From Clostridia bacterium (GTDB taxonomy: Bacteria > Bacillota > Clostridia > Acetivibrionales > DSM-2933): 64,000 nucleotides of DNA. Shown here one piece after another: positions 17,104 through 27,406 of the stretch. The stretch spans positions 1-64,000 of the forward strand of contig JAOAEJ010000028.1 in assembly GCA_026416815.1 (NCBI GenBank). Direction: 5' to 3'. Both the position numbers and the translations under genes were made by a program. Positions within the stretch are counted from its first letter, which is position 1, and every line of letters begins with the position of its first letter. Under the pieces are notes generated by a model, which saw only the letters and a program-made list of their open reading frames with translations, made no database searches and was not told the origin of the DNA.

Positions 17104-17250
17104 TTAGTTTAACTTATCCTTCGCAATCGCAGTTTTTATTGCTTTTGCCAGCATTTCAGTCACATTATCCTTTTTTAAGGCTTCTTCCAGTGCATTCTTT
17201 TTTTCTTCTATAGGCTTTATTTTACTGTCTTTTACATTTTTATTATCCAA
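17104..17250 (-). CDS. Small charged protein (48 aa) coupled to HD-GYP gene
   Basis: TTG start at 17250 with AGGGGTGA 5-6 nt upstream, 12 bases after the HD-GYP stop, giving translational coupling. The product is helical and charged: DNKNVKDSKIKPIEEKK, then NALEEALKKD, and a C-terminal EMLAKAIKTAIAKDKLN. No family recognised. The good ribosome site, codon pattern and terminator downstream support a real gene. Confidence 0.65.
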   Translation of the reverse strand: MDNKNVKDSKIKPIEEKKNALEEALKKDNVTEMLAKAIKTAIAKDKLN

Positions 17251-17262
17251 TAAAATCACCCC

Positions 17263-18762
17263 TTATATTTGCTCTCCTGCATCTATTACCGCCTTACACA
17301 TTGCTATAAACAAGTCTGATATTTCCGGGTCAAACTGAGTACCCTTGCAACGCTCTATTTCCTTTAGTGCCTCCTCCATAGGCATACCCTTTCTATAAGG
17401 TCTATCGCTTGTCATCGCATCGAATGCATCAGCTACACATAAAATCCTTCCGAATATATGTATGTCTTTCCCTTTTATACCGTAGGGGTATCCTCTCCCG
17501 TCATATCGCTCATGGTGCTGCAGTACGCCTTCAAGTCCCTTTCTTATGAACTCTACATCCCTTAAGATATTATGGGAGATTGACGGATGTCTCTTAATCT
17601 CGTTATATTCTTCATCAGTGAGCTTGCCTTCTTTATTGAGTATATTGGCAGAAATCCCTATCTTACCTATATCATGCAATATGGCAGAGTATCTTAAATC
17701 CTTAATACCCTCTTCATCCATGCCCATACGTGTAGCTATTTCACATGAAATTTCCATAACTCTTTGGCAATGCCCTCTAGTATACGCATCTTTTGCCTCT
17801 ATTGCGTTGGCAAGAGACATAACAGTCTGCAGGTAACCTGTCTGAATATTATTATAGAAGTTAGTCAACTCATTGTTTTTTATCTTTAACTCTTCCTTGG
17901 TCTTATTCAAATCTTCAATATAACTGTTAAGTTCCTCATTTACCGCGGCAGTCTCTTCATACAGAGCCTCAATCTCTTGCTTCTGGTAGTAAATATTATT
18001 AAACAGCTCTGCATTTTTTATTGCTACTGCAGCATAGTTTGCAAGGCTTTCAAGAAAGCTTTTGTTTATTTCCGAGAAAGTCCCTGGTATGCTAGACTCA
18101 ATAAATATGACGCCAACAAGTTCATTTGATAGGTTTAAAGGAATCGCAGCTTTATCTCCTATTACACATCTCGTCTTAATTTCTACATTTTGTATTGAAA
18201 TTACCTCTTTACTTTCAAAGCATTTTTTAACAGCCGAATCTTCACAAAATACCTTTCCAACTTCATTAAGCAAAGTATCTCCAAGTTCATATTTGCAAAT
18301 TAACTCGCTCGTTTCCTTATCTACAAAGCTGATTAGCGACCTATCACACCCCGTAAATTTTTTAAACACTTCATATATATACTCGATTATTGTATTAATA
18401 TCTAAAGATGATGTCAATATTTCGGATGTGGCTCTTAGTGCCTCAAGTTCATCCTCTTTTAACTTTAGCTTTACCAAAATGCCATCATGCTTTTCTTCAA
18501 CCACCGTCTTATTATTTACTCGCTGTGAGACCACTGCTGCTTCATCCATCGCATTCCCTTTACAATCACTGGTATGCAAAAGTGCAAGCTGCCTTCTCTT
18601 CTTAGACACAAACTCATAAAGTAGGACTGTAACCAAGTATAAGCAGACGATTGACAAATTTAAAATGCTCTTTACTATAAAATACTGGTATAACAGCACA
18701 ATCAGAAGGGAGAAAGCTAATATCAATTTTATTATATCAATCCTTGGCAACTTATTTAGCAT
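17263..18762 (-). CDS. Membrane GAF and HD-GYP cyclic-di-GMP phosphodiesterase
   Basis: 499 aa. Two N-terminal membrane helices (residues ~8-50), a GAF domain (~110-255), a coiled coil (~265-310) and an HD-GYP domain to the end. The key motifs are HDIGKIG, HHERYDGRGYP and CVADAFDAMTS, all intact, so hydrolysis of cyclic-di-GMP is expected. It opposes the GGDEF proteins at 12041 and 35598. A 500-base AT-rich stretch precedes it. Confidence 0.93.
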   Translation of the reverse strand: MLNKLPRIDIIKLILAFSLLIVLLYQYFIVKSILNLSIVCLYLVTVLLYEFVSKKRRQLALLHTSDCKGNAMDEAAVVSQRVNNKTVVEEKHDGILVKLKLKEDELEALRATSEILTSSLDINTIIEYIYEVFKKFTGCDRSLISFVDKETSELICKYELGDTLLNEVGKVFCEDSAVKKCFESKEVISIQNVEIKTRCVIGDKAAIPLNLSNELVGVIFIESSIPGTFSEINKSFLESLANYAAVAIKNAELFNNIYYQKQEIEALYEETAAVNEELNSYIEDLNKTKEELKIKNNELTNFYNNIQTGYLQTVMSLANAIEAKDAYTRGHCQRVMEISCEIATRMGMDEEGIKDLRYSAILHDIGKIGISANILNKEGKLTDEEYNEIKRHPSISHNILRDVEFIRKGLEGVLQHHERYDGRGYPYGIKGKDIHIFGRILCVADAFDAMTSDRPYRKGMPMEEALKEIERCKGTQFDPEISDLFIAMCKAVIDAGEQI

Positions 18763-19260
18763 GTATTTCCTCCATAACCTACTTTTATACTTTTCCGTAC
18801 AAAGATTAATATATTCTACTCATTCTTGACCAACCTGATTTTATAGATAGTGCTTTATAACATTACAAATAGCTAACTATTTTAATGTTATAAATGCATT
18901 TCCTCGATTGTTATGCCTTACTGCTTCTAGAAACAAATTCGGTTACAAGGCAATAATTGAGATATAGTTTTTAAATTCCAGTTAAACTATAAAGGTTTTT
19001 ACTAACAAGTAACAAGAAATTATTCAATCTAGTAATTAAGATCTTCGCATTTTAGATCCTTTTGCATTTAGTAGAACATTTTGAATTAATTATACAGACA
19101 AATTTCACGCATATAATATTCTACATTTTAGTATGAAATCCTCTAATTTTTTTACTTTTTTATTTAAATATCGAAATTATTATGTATGCTGTCATATTTA
19201 ATCTCTTACAGCACCCCAAATTTTACCTTTATAGTGTTTTATTCTTAATATTTCTTTACA
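18763..19260. other. 500-base AT-rich spacer
   Basis: Between the HD-GYP start and the htrA terminator. No coding, RNA-like or repeated sequence seen; probably holds the HD-GYP promoter. Confidence 0.5.
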
Positions 19261-19261
19261 T

Positions 19262-19294
19262 AAAAAAATGACAGTCATACAACTGTCATTTTTT
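19262..19294 (-). terminator. htrA terminator
   Basis: AAAAAATGACAG pairs with CTGTCATTTTTT around an 8-nt loop, 10 bases beyond the htrA stop, with U-run. Confidence 0.9.
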
Positions 19295-19303
19295 AACTCT
19301 TAT

Positions 19304-20701
19304 TTATTTAGCTTCGCCTAGTGTAACCTTAAATGATTTGTTCTCACCGTCACGGTATACTTCTATAGTAACAATATCCCCTGGCTTACGCTTATTCTTT
19401 ACTTCTTCTAATTCATCAAAACTCTTTACAGCCTTGCCATCAATCTTTACAATAATGTCGTTTTCCCTAATTCCTGCCTTATAGGCACCACTTAGCATTT
19501 CTACATCTGCCACATATACCCCGACCGGTAAGTCATTTTTCTTAGCTATCTCTTCATTATACCTTTGATCTATCGAGACACCGAGGTAAGGCCTACCTTT
19601 AACATATGAATACTGCATGAGGCTATCAGTAATTTCTTTTGCTTTATTGCTAGGTATTGCAAATCCAAGCCCTTCAAAACCCTGAGCAACCATCTTTATG
19701 GAGTTAACTCCTATTACCTGCCCTTTTGAGTTAACTAATGCTCCGCCGCTATTTCCAGGATTTATAGCCGCATCAGTCTGTATCAGTTTAAATTCTTTTC
19801 CACCTTCTGATTGAACTGTCCTATTTAGGCCGCTTATAACTCCTACAGTTACCGAACCCATGTATTCCAATCCACCCGGATTACCTATAGCTACTGCAAG
19901 CTCACCAACTTTAACTTCGTCAGAGTTTCCCATCTCAGCTGCCGGTAAGTTCTTGCCTTCTATCTTTATGACAGCTAAGTCAGTCCTAGCATCGTACCCT
20001 ACTACCTGTGCTAGATGAGGAGTTTCCTTTTGACTTGGCAAGTACACCTCAATTTTTGCCCCACTATTGAGTTTTTTTGTCTTAGTATTTATTGCCTCCT
20101 GTATTACATGGTAGTTTGTCATTATATACCCATCAGCTTTTATAATGATACCCGATCCTTCCCCTCCTCCTTGCTGCTCACTGAAGAAGAAATCTCTAGA
20201 CTCATATACCGCCCTTATTCCTACAATAGATGGACTTACTTTTTCAGCAATTGCTGATACAGGAGAGTCAGACTTTTCAATTTCAACCTTTTTATAGATA
20301 CCATCTTTTTGTACAGCAGCTGAATCCGAAGTTACCCTGCCTGGTATCATTTTGTCAAAATACTCCTTAACTGAAGGCTGAACAGCAGGTGCAAAAAATA
20401 TAAAAGCTCCCGCCACTACACCTCCACCTAAAATAGAACTAATAACAGCTACAAGCGCCAACTGTAAAACGCCGTTTCTTTTTTTATCAGCAGGCTTTCT
20501 GTATGTTTCGGTATAAAATGATGTTGTTTTAAGAGTATCTGCTCCTCCATTATCACTTGAATACCCACTATTAGTATCATTATTGCTGTTGTCTGAATCG
20601 TTAGTTTCAATACTTAAATTATCAGTACCACTATCACTTATCGCATTGTTAGATTCACTTGCTTCAACTTCGTTGAAATTATTTAAATCCTTATTTTCCA
20701 T
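19304..20701 (-). CDS. htrA: HtrA/DegP-like membrane serine protease with PDZ domain
   Basis: 465 aa. Residues 1-75 are low-complexity Asn/Asp/Ser-rich cytoplasmic sequence, ~80-105 are one membrane span, ~150-345 are the trypsin-like domain with the triad NYHVI (His), RTDLAVIKI (Asp) and GNSGGALV (Ser), and ~360-460 are a PDZ domain with PYLGVSI. It degrades or refolds misfolded exported proteins at the outer membrane face. It lies 140 bases downstream of a sensor kinase/regulator pair in the same direction, the arrangement expected for a secretion-stress system of CssRS type. Confidence 0.95.
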   Translation of the reverse strand: MENKDLNNFNEVEASESNNAISDSGTDNLSIETNDSDNSNNDTNSGYSSDNGGADTLKTTSFYTETYRKPADKKRNGVLQLALVAVISSILGGGVVAGAFIFFAPAVQPSVKEYFDKMIPGRVTSDSAAVQKDGIYKKVEIEKSDSPVSAIAEKVSPSIVGIRAVYESRDFFFSEQQGGGEGSGIIIKADGYIMTNYHVIQEAINTKTKKLNSGAKIEVYLPSQKETPHLAQVVGYDARTDLAVIKIEGKNLPAAEMGNSDEVKVGELAVAIGNPGGLEYMGSVTVGVISGLNRTVQSEGGKEFKLIQTDAAINPGNSGGALVNSKGQVIGVNSIKMVAQGFEGLGFAIPSNKAKEITDSLMQYSYVKGRPYLGVSIDQRYNEEIAKKNDLPVGVYVADVEMLSGAYKAGIRENDIIVKIDGKAVKSFDELEEVKNKRKPGDIVTIEVYRDGENKSFKVTLGEAK

Positions 20702-20841
20702 GAGCTATACTCCTTTCCATGTTTGTTATATATCCTATACTTATTTTAAATAATCATTTTTAAAAAAATATGAACAATCTGTTAACATTGGGCCGTTTTA
20801 AGCCCCTTTTTCAACATTGGTTAAATATACTTAAAGTTACT

Positions 20842-22317
20842 CTATAAATCTGAACGACTAAGTGTGAAGTAAAATCTGGTGCCTTTCCCCAGCTCACTTT
20901 CAACCCATATCTCCTGTTGGTGTTCGTTAATTATATTCTTTACTATGGCAAGTCCTAAACCTGCTCCCGATTTATCCTTACTTCTTGACTTGTCGGTTTT
21001 ATAGAATCTATCCCATATAAGGCTTATCTCATCCTTGTCAATTCCTATACCGTTATCTTCTACGGTAACAATAATCTTATCCTTTTGAGCTGATGTAGAA
21101 ACTGTTATTTTGCCACTTTCAGGTGTAAACTTTATAGCATTATGGACAAGATTAATAATAACCCTTTCCACAGCGTCGGTATCTGCACTAACAAACATGT
21201 CCTCTTCTTCAAAGCTTGCCTCGACTTGGATATTTTTTGAGGTAATAAAGCTTTCAAGCTTTATTATGCACCTTCTTATAAGTTCATTTATATTGAAGTT
21301 TTTATAGTTAAGTCCAACTTCACCGGCCTCCATTCTTGCAAGATCCAGCAAATCGTTAACCAGCCTGTTCAATCTATTTGTTTCATCTCTAACGATAACA
21401 AGGTAATCCCGCTGCCTCTCAGGGGGTATTGTTTCATCCAAAATACCCTCTATAAACCCCCTTATTGAAGTCATGGGAGTCCTTAATTCATGAGATACAT
21501 TAGCTATAAATCCTCTTCGCATTTCTTCGAGGTTTTGTAGCGCAACCACCATCTGATTGAAGCTATTTGCCAGTTCACCGATTTCATCACTGGAGTTTAT
21601 ACTTAACCGCTTTCTAAATTCTCCCCCGGCTATTACCTTTGCCGCATTGTTAATTTCCTTTAGAGGTTTGGAGATCCTTAAAGAGAAAATATATACTAAT
21701 ACTATCGAAATTAGTATAGACACAGCAACCGACACCATAAAAAAACCAAACACCGAAGTTCTGGTCTTATTAATCTCTGATATAGGGGCATGTAGGTATA
21801 CTGCTCCAATTATCTGTTCTTTGTTATCTTTCAGGGGTTTCTCAATTGTAATCCATGACCATCCGGTATCTTTAAATAGTCCGTAAAAATCCCCTTTTTC
21901 TCTAACAAACTGACTTTCACCCGTCATTACTTTTTTGTACTGACGTTCATCGGGAAGCGCTGGATAACCTGTATCATATTTCAGCCTGTTTTGTATTTTC
22001 TCATTCATTTCGGTAATTTCAGGCTTTGAGTATCTTATCTGTCCATCTTTATCTACAACCCAAACTATCGACCCGGTACTTTCACTATAAGACTTAAGAA
22101 GCCACTCAAAAGCCACTACAGCCATCGGATCTCTTTGATTTTCAACATGACTGAAGAAATTACTAATTTTCTCCGCACTTTGTTCAAGTGATTTTACCTT
22201 TTCTGATGATCCATAGTTGTCAAGAAAATAGTAGAGCACTATACCGGCAATTGAGAAGCTAACTATCAAAATACAAATAAATATGACAACTAGCTTACTA
22301 AATATTGTCTTAAACAT
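20842..22317 (-). CDS. Sensor histidine kinase (ResE/PhoR type)
   Basis: 491 aa. Two membrane spans (~8-28 and ~190-212) bracket an extracytoplasmic domain. HAMP is at ~215-265, the phosphoacceptor motif is SHELRTPMTSIRGF, the N box is NLVHNAIKF, and DNGIGI and GAGLGLAIVKNI are the G boxes. It overlaps the regulator by one base (same operon). The htrA gene downstream suggests envelope stress as the signal; that is inference. Confidence 0.96.
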   Translation of the reverse strand: MFKTIFSKLVVIFICILIVSFSIAGIVLYYFLDNYGSSEKVKSLEQSAEKISNFFSHVENQRDPMAVVAFEWLLKSYSESTGSIVWVVDKDGQIRYSKPEITEMNEKIQNRLKYDTGYPALPDERQYKKVMTGESQFVREKGDFYGLFKDTGWSWITIEKPLKDNKEQIIGAVYLHAPISEINKTRTSVFGFFMVSVAVSILISIVLVYIFSLRISKPLKEINNAAKVIAGGEFRKRLSINSSDEIGELANSFNQMVVALQNLEEMRRGFIANVSHELRTPMTSIRGFIEGILDETIPPERQRDYLVIVRDETNRLNRLVNDLLDLARMEAGEVGLNYKNFNINELIRRCIIKLESFITSKNIQVEASFEEEDMFVSADTDAVERVIINLVHNAIKFTPESGKITVSTSAQKDKIIVTVEDNGIGIDKDEISLIWDRFYKTDKSRSKDKSGAGLGLAIVKNIINEHQQEIWVESELGKGTRFYFTLSRSDL

Positions 22318-23003
22318 TATTTCACCTCAAACTTATACCCTACACCCCAAACAGTTTTCAATTGCCATATCTGATTTTCTATTTCTATTTTTTCTCTCAG
22401 TCTCTTGATATGCACATCTACCGTTCTTGAGTCTCCGTAGAAATCAAACCCCCACACATGTTCCAAAAGCTGTTCTCTAGTAAAGACCTTATTGGGGTTT
22501 GAGGCAAGGAAGAATAAGAGTTCCAGTTCTTTAGGGGGAAGCTCCAAATCCTTGCTATTAATCCTTACAGTATAATTGGTTTTATTTATAATAAGGTTGG
22601 GGTACACAATTTCCTGTACATCTACTTCTTTATGTTCATACCTTCTTAATACAGCTTTAACTCTTGCTACTAGTTCTTTTGGCTCGAAAGGTTTAACCAT
22701 ATAGTCATCTGCTCCAAGCTCCAATCCCAGAACCTTATCAAAGGTCTCCCCCTTTGCAGTCAACATTATTATGGGTATAGTACTGACCTTCCTTATTTCT
22801 CTGCACACCTGCCATCCGTCAATTCCGGGAAGCATTATGTCAAGAATAACTATGTTTGGAGCAGCTTCTTTAAACACCTCTATAGCTTTTATACCGTTGT
22901 ATGCTGTTAAAACTTCATACCCTTCCTTCTCCATATACAACCTTATAAGTTCGCATATATTGACATCATCATCTATTATCAGAACTTTAGGCTTAACATA
23001 CAT
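22317..23003 (-). CDS. OmpR/PhoB-type response regulator
   Basis: 228 aa. Receiver with IIDDD acid pocket, phospho-Asp in VILDIMLPG, MLTAKG and VKPFEPKEL; C-terminal winged helix with PPKELELLFFLASNPNKV and SRTVDVHIKRLREKI. It is the partner of the overlapping kinase and probably controls htrA and itself. Confidence 0.97.
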   Translation of the reverse strand: MYVKPKVLIIDDDVNICELIRLYMEKEGYEVLTAYNGIKAIEVFKEAAPNIVILDIMLPGIDGWQVCREIRKVSTIPIIMLTAKGETFDKVLGLELGADDYMVKPFEPKELVARVKAVLRRYEHKEVDVQEIVYPNLIINKTNYTVRINSKDLELPPKELELLFFLASNPNKVFTREQLLEHVWGFDFYGDSRTVDVHIKRLREKIEIENQIWQLKTVWGVGYKFEVK

Positions 23004-23188
23004 TCTTCCTCACCCACTTTCATCTTGGTTGTTACCCATATTGCACAGAATAATAATAGCATTCTCAAAACATTTCAACAACAGCTAATTTTTGAATATA
23101 CTGTAAGATACAAAGGTCACTTTGATACTTTTATTTAAGCAAGTCCTTTCCGAACTAGCAAAAATGCTGGAACGGCATAAATTCAATG

Positions 23189-23232
23189 TTTTTTATTATA
23201 TAAGAAATATATATTTCTTATATAATAAAAAA
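23189..23232. terminator. 44-bp perfect palindrome, probable terminator
   Basis: Fully symmetric around 23210/23211 with 22-bp half-sites, T-run on the left and A-run on the right, so it would terminate on either strand. It lies between the coiled-coil gene (ending 23271) and the regulator promoter region; both genes are on the minus strand. Confidence 0.8.
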
Positions 23233-23270
23233 AGGGTTACGCCTTGATATGCGCCCCCTTATCTTATACT

Positions 23271-23459
23271 CTAATTTATCATTTCATTTCTTAGCGTAAA
23301 ATTATTTAAAACAAAATTACTGAGCTTTACTTCTTCTCTTAGCTTCCTTTGCTCCTCCCGCAACTCTACAACAGTTTTCATCAGCTTCTCGTGCTCATCT
23401 GCAAGAACCTTTAGCATTTCACGTATCTCAATCAAAATTGAATTGTATTCCTCGTTCAT
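23271..23459 (-). CDS. Small coiled-coil protein, unrecognised
   Basis: 62 aa from ATG 23459, chosen because GGAGG lies 7 nt upstream; 13 more codons upstream have no site. MNEEYNSILIEIREML then heptad-rich KTVVELREEQRKLREEV indicate one coiled coil; no membrane span or signal. Single gene between the two-component system and the trp operon, with its own terminator. Confidence 0.65.
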   Translation of the reverse strand: MNEEYNSILIEIREMLKVLADEHEKLMKTVVELREEQRKLREEVKLSNFVLNNFTLRNEMIN

Positions 23460-23722
23460 TGTATTCCTCCTACTTACAATTGCAATCATATCTTGCATTG
23501 ATTCTGTACCGCTAATACAGTCTTTACTAATCCTATTATCGATTTTGACAACTTATTACCTGTTATATTTTATCATATTTTTTATTTTTTCCAACAAAGA
23601 GAAATGCATAACTTTCACAAAAATAACTTTAGAAAGTTATGCATTTCTCACAAATAATTAATATTATATTGTAAATTTTCTATAAAGCCTGCTATAAACT
23701 TTAATATATCTAAACAAACTTG

Positions 23723-23793
23723 AAGTAATTTTATCCAGTTAGGCAAGTCGCACTTATCATAGCCCATTGTCTAATGGGAAATCACTAAGTTTA
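23723..23793 (+). repeat. About 71-bp palindromic repeat, copy 1
   Basis: Matches the reverse complement of 51038-51109. It is a long imperfect hairpin: AGTaATTT outer arm, CCAGTTAGGCAA inner arm, a loop with GTCGCACTTA, then TTGTCTAATGGG and AAATCACT. It lies just beyond the trpA stop. Confidence 0.8.
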
Positions 23794-23810
23794 AATTTGG
23801 TTATCCCTAC

Positions 23811-24605
23811 TTAGTCATCTAATGCATACCTAAGTTCCCTGACCAAATTCCCCACATTCTTTATAATTTCCTCTTCGCCGGTACTTTTCTCCACTTGCCT
23901 TACTATTGCACTTCCTACAATCAAACCATCACAATACTTTCTAAGTTTTTGCACATGCTCTGGAGTTGAAATTCCAAATCCTAGAGCCTTTGGGATATCT
24001 GTAAATCTGTCTATATATGAAAAAAACTCATCAAAATCAGTGTTAAATTCACTTCTCATTCCCGTTACCCCAAGGGAGGAAACACAGTATAAAAATCCTT
24101 TTGCATTCCTTGCAATTCTTTCTATTCTATCCTTGGAAGTCGGAGAAACCAAGGTGATTATGTGTACCGAATATTTGTCGGCTATATCCTCTATTTCACC
24201 ACGCTCCTCAAAGGGCAAATCAGGAATTATAACCCCATCAATACCGCACTTTGAGCAGTGGGAAAAAAATTTTTCGGGACCATATTGGAATATACAATTA
24301 AAATAAAGTAAATATACTAAAGGTACCTTTACTTCCGTTCTAATCTCTTTTACTGTATCCATTACGTCTTTAATTTTTATGGGATTCTTAAGTGCCCTTT
24401 CATTTGCTGCCTGTATTACCGGACCCTCAGCTATCGGGTCGGAGTATGGTATGCCTAATTCTATTATATCAGCCCCTTGAATCTCCATTTCCCTTACCAG
24501 CTTTTTAGTGACCTCCAAAGTCGTATCTCCGGCAGTAACAAAGGTTATTAACGCTTTTTTATTATTCGCTTTAAGTTCAGAAAATTTTTCCTCAATTCTA
24601 TTCAT
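23811..24605 (-). CDS. trpA: Tryptophan synthase alpha chain
   Basis: 264 aa. [17 protein letters not shown] is the active loop with catalytic Asp; VITFVTAGD and [10 protein letters not shown] are further TIM-barrel landmarks. It releases indole from indole-3-glycerol phosphate for channelling to TrpB. It overlaps trpB by 8 bases and is the last gene of the operon. Confidence 0.98.
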   Translation of the reverse strand: MNRIEEKFSELKANNKKALITFVTAGDTTLEVTKKLVREMEIQGADIIELGIPYSDPIAEGPVIQAANERALKNPIKIKDVMDTVKEIRTEVKVPLVYLLYFNCIFQYGPEKFFSHCSKCGIDGVIIPDLPFEERGEIEDIADKYSVHIITLVSPTSKDRIERIARNAKGFLYCVSSLGVTGMRSEFNTDFDEFFSYIDRFTDIPKALGFGISTPEHVQKLRKYCDGLIVGSAIVRQVEKSTGEEEIIKNVGNLVRELRYALDD

Positions 24606-25791
24606 TTATATCCACCCCCATATACCTTGCAACGGAATATACATCCTTATCTCCTCTTCCCGAAAGGTTGATAACGATAATTTTATTTTTCGGCAATTGC
24701 GGTGCAATTTTCATCGCATATGCAACTGCATGGGAGCTTTCGATAGCAGGTATTATCCCCTCTACCCTTGTAAGGTATTTAAAAGCTTCAACGGCTTCAT
24801 TATCGGTTACAGGCACGTATTGCGCCCTTTCGCTTTCGTAAAAGTGAGCATGTTCCGGCCCTATACCAGGATAGTCCAAACCTGCGGATATTGAGTATAC
24901 AGGTGTTATCTGCCCATCCTTATCCTGCAGGAAGTATGATTTCATACCGTGAAGTACTCCTATACTTCCCTTTGTTATAGATGCAGCGTGTTTTTCGGTG
25001 TCAATTCCTTCTCCTGCCGCTTCAGTACCCACCATTTTCACTTCAGTATCGTGCAGGAAGGGGTAAAACAACCCCATTGCGTTACTCCCCCCTCCAACGC
25101 ATGCGATAAGGTAATCGGGATAACGCCCTTCCTTGTCCATTATCTGATCCTTGACTTCATTTCCTATTATACTCTGGAAGTCACGCACCATTGCCGGATA
25201 TGGGTGTGGGCCCACTACCGAACCCAATACATAAAACGTATCATTTACTCTGCTAACCCATTCCCGCATAGCCTCGCTTGTAGCATCTTTTAAGGTAGCT
25301 GTCCCTGATGTAACGGGATGTACCTCTGCTCCAAGCAGTCTCATTCGGAATACATTAAGGGCCTGCCTTTCCATATCTTCTTTCCCCATGAAAACATCAC
25401 ATTCCAGATCAAATAAAGCTGCAGCAGTAGCAGTAGCTACTCCATGCTGTCCCGCTCCAGTCTCAGCTATAACCCTTTTTTTACCCATGCGTTTAGCAAG
25501 CAGCGCCTGACCCAAAACATTATTTATTTTATGGGACCCGGTGTGATTAAGGTCTTCACGCTTTAGATAAATCTTTGCACCCCCGAGGTCTTTTGTCATC
25601 CTTTCGGCGAAGTACAGTAAAGAAGGTCTTCCTGCGTATTCCTTAAAATAAAATTCTAGCTCCTTCTTAAAATCATCATCATCCTTATATTTATTATAAG
25701 CTTCTTCCAGCTCTATTAAGGCATTCATCAGTGTTTCGGGGACATACTGACCACCAAATTCCCCGAATCTACCTTTTCTTTGTATTGACAT
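24598..25791 (-). CDS. trpB: Tryptophan synthase beta chain
   Basis: 397 aa from ATG 25791; a GTG four codons upstream (25803) is also possible. [11 protein letters not shown], the PLP lysine in HTGSHKINN, and [10 protein letters not shown], the phosphate loop, are intact. It joins indole and serine to tryptophan in complex with TrpA. Confidence 0.98.
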   Translation of the reverse strand: MSIQRKGRFGEFGGQYVPETLMNALIELEEAYNKYKDDDDFKKELEFYFKEYAGRPSLLYFAERMTKDLGGAKIYLKREDLNHTGSHKINNVLGQALLAKRMGKKRVIAETGAGQHGVATATAAALFDLECDVFMGKEDMERQALNVFRMRLLGAEVHPVTSGTATLKDATSEAMREWVSRVNDTFYVLGSVVGPHPYPAMVRDFQSIIGNEVKDQIMDKEGRYPDYLIACVGGGSNAMGLFYPFLHDTEVKMVGTEAAGEGIDTEKHAASITKGSIGVLHGMKSYFLQDKDGQITPVYSISAGLDYPGIGPEHAHFYESERAQYVPVTDNEAVEAFKYLTRVEGIIPAIESSHAVAYAMKIAPQLPKNKIIVINLSGRGDKDVYSVARYMGVDINE

Positions 25792-25913
25792 TCTACCTTC
25801 CACCCCAATCTGTTAGTCATTTCCAAGCAGGGTCCATCTTATATTAATCCTACTTGGATAATCTACTTCCTGTTATAACAGTATACCGAACTTCCATACG
25901 ACAAACTTCAGTA

Positions 25914-26585
25914 TCAGCCATAGCTTCTAACTGCACAAATAAAGTCTCGTATCTTTTTTTCGTCCTTAAAGCCATCTGACTCAACTCCGCTGCTTATATC
26001 CACTGCCAAAGGCGCTACCTCGTCTACCGCCTTCTGTACATTCCTCTGGTTTAAGCCACCAGCCAGTATTATACTTCCGTATTGTTGTGCTTCTTTAACT
26101 AGACGCCAATCGAAAGTGATACCTGCACCTCCATAGTGGCCTTCAACAAAAGTATCCAGGACAAAAGCATCTACCTTGTAGTCCTTCATGGCTGTAATAC
26201 TACTTATATCCTTTACTCTTACAGCTTTCCATATCTGTATACTACCTTCTACCGGATACCTATTAGCCTTATCAATGTTTAACTGTAATAAATCAAGCTC
26301 TTTTCTCAGAACAGAGATATATTCCGGTGTTTCATCACCGTGTATTTGTACTGCATTCAATCTGCATTTGCAGGCTATATCTACCACGGCCTTAATATCT
26401 TCATTAACAAATACTCCTACAGCCTGAATCCTTCCATCAAGTGCAGCTCCTAATTGCTCTGCGCATTCGGGCGTTACTTGCCTCTTACTTTTTGCAAATA
26501 CAAAACCAATATATTCAGGTAGGACCCGATTGACATAGGTTACATCCTCTTGCCTTCTTATACCGCATATTTTGATTTTAGCCAT
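25914..26585 (-). CDS. trpF: Phosphoribosylanthranilate isomerase
   Basis: 223 aa. It begins KIKICGIRR with the catalytic Cys, and has VQIHGDE, LDTF (catalytic Asp) and LAGGLNQRNV. It carries out the Amadori step of tryptophan synthesis. It follows trpC with a 4-base gap. Confidence 0.97.
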   Translation of the reverse strand: MAKIKICGIRRQEDVTYVNRVLPEYIGFVFAKSKRQVTPECAEQLGAALDGRIQAVGVFVNEDIKAVVDIACKCRLNAVQIHGDETPEYISVLRKELDLLQLNIDKANRYPVEGSIQIWKAVRVKDISSITAMKDYKVDAFVLDTFVEGHYGGAGITFDWRLVKEAQQYGSIILAGGLNQRNVQKAVDEVAPLAVDISSGVESDGFKDEKKIRDFICAVRSYG

Positions 26586-26589
26586 ATTA

Positions 26590-27372
26590 TCAACCCACTC
26601 TTAATTCATTTATTTTCCCCTGGATTGATTCTGCTCTCATAAATGTTTCACCTATAAGTACTGCGTCCACGCCCATTTCTTTAAGATGCCTCATATCCTC
26701 GGCAGTCTTTATCCCACTTTCACTCACGACTGCTCTATCATGGGGAATATGGTTCATAAGCTTTTCAGTTGTTTTGATATCCACATCAAAGGTTCTTAAA
26801 TTTCTATTGTTTATCCCTATTATCTTGGCACCTGATTCCAAAGCTCTTTCCAGTTCGTTTCTATCATGCACCTCAACCAAGCAGTGCAGCCCCAGAATGC
26901 CTGCAACAACCTGAAACTTTTTCAATTCTTCATCTGACAATATTGAAGCTATGAGCAATATGGCATCTGCTCCCATGCACCGGGATTGATACACCTGCCA
27001 TAAATCTATAATAAAATCTTTTCTTAATAGAGGCGTTGCCAGTGACTGTCTGATTCTTACGAGATAGTCGTCATTACCTAGAAAAAAACTCTTTTCAGTC
27101 AATACAGATATAGCCTGAACATTTGAAGCAGTGTACTCCTTTGCTATCTCCAAAGGCTCAAAATTTTCTTTGATTATACCTTTCGACGGTGAAGCCTTTT
27201 TTACTTCAGCAATTATTGATAGTTCACCCGGTCTCTTTATTGCATTAAAGAAATTTAACGGTGAGTGTAATCCCGGTCTTTTTATCCTTTGCTTCCAGCC
27301 TTCCAGTGTAATTTGCTTCATTTCTTCGTCCAGCTGTATTCTCTTTTGCTCAACTATTTTATCTAAAATCAT
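26590..27372 (-). CDS. trpC: Indole-3-glycerol phosphate synthase
   Basis: 260 aa from ATG 27372, chosen for GGAGGG 4 nt upstream; an ATG four codons earlier is weaker. AEVKKASPSKG, LLRKDFI (catalytic Lys), EVHD and GINNRNL are the expected motifs, with VSESGI near the end. It closes the indole ring. Confidence 0.97.
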   Translation of the reverse strand: MILDKIVEQKRIQLDEEMKQITLEGWKQRIKRPGLHSPLNFFNAIKRPGELSIIAEVKKASPSKGIIKENFEPLEIAKEYTASNVQAISVLTEKSFFLGNDDYLVRIRQSLATPLLRKDFIIDLWQVYQSRCMGADAILLIASILSDEELKKFQVVAGILGLHCLVEVHDRNELERALESGAKIIGINNRNLRTFDVDIKTTEKLMNHIPHDRAVVSESGIKTAEDMRHLKEMGVDAVLIGETFMRAESIQGKINELRVG

Positions 27373-27406
27373 ATTACCCTCCATAAATCTTTGCTATATA
27401 AAATTC

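Noticed and set aside
18062-18619. Plus-strand 185-codon ORF over the HD-GYP gene
   Set aside because: Ser-rich product of a shadow frame; the minus-strand GAF and HD-GYP domains are intact.
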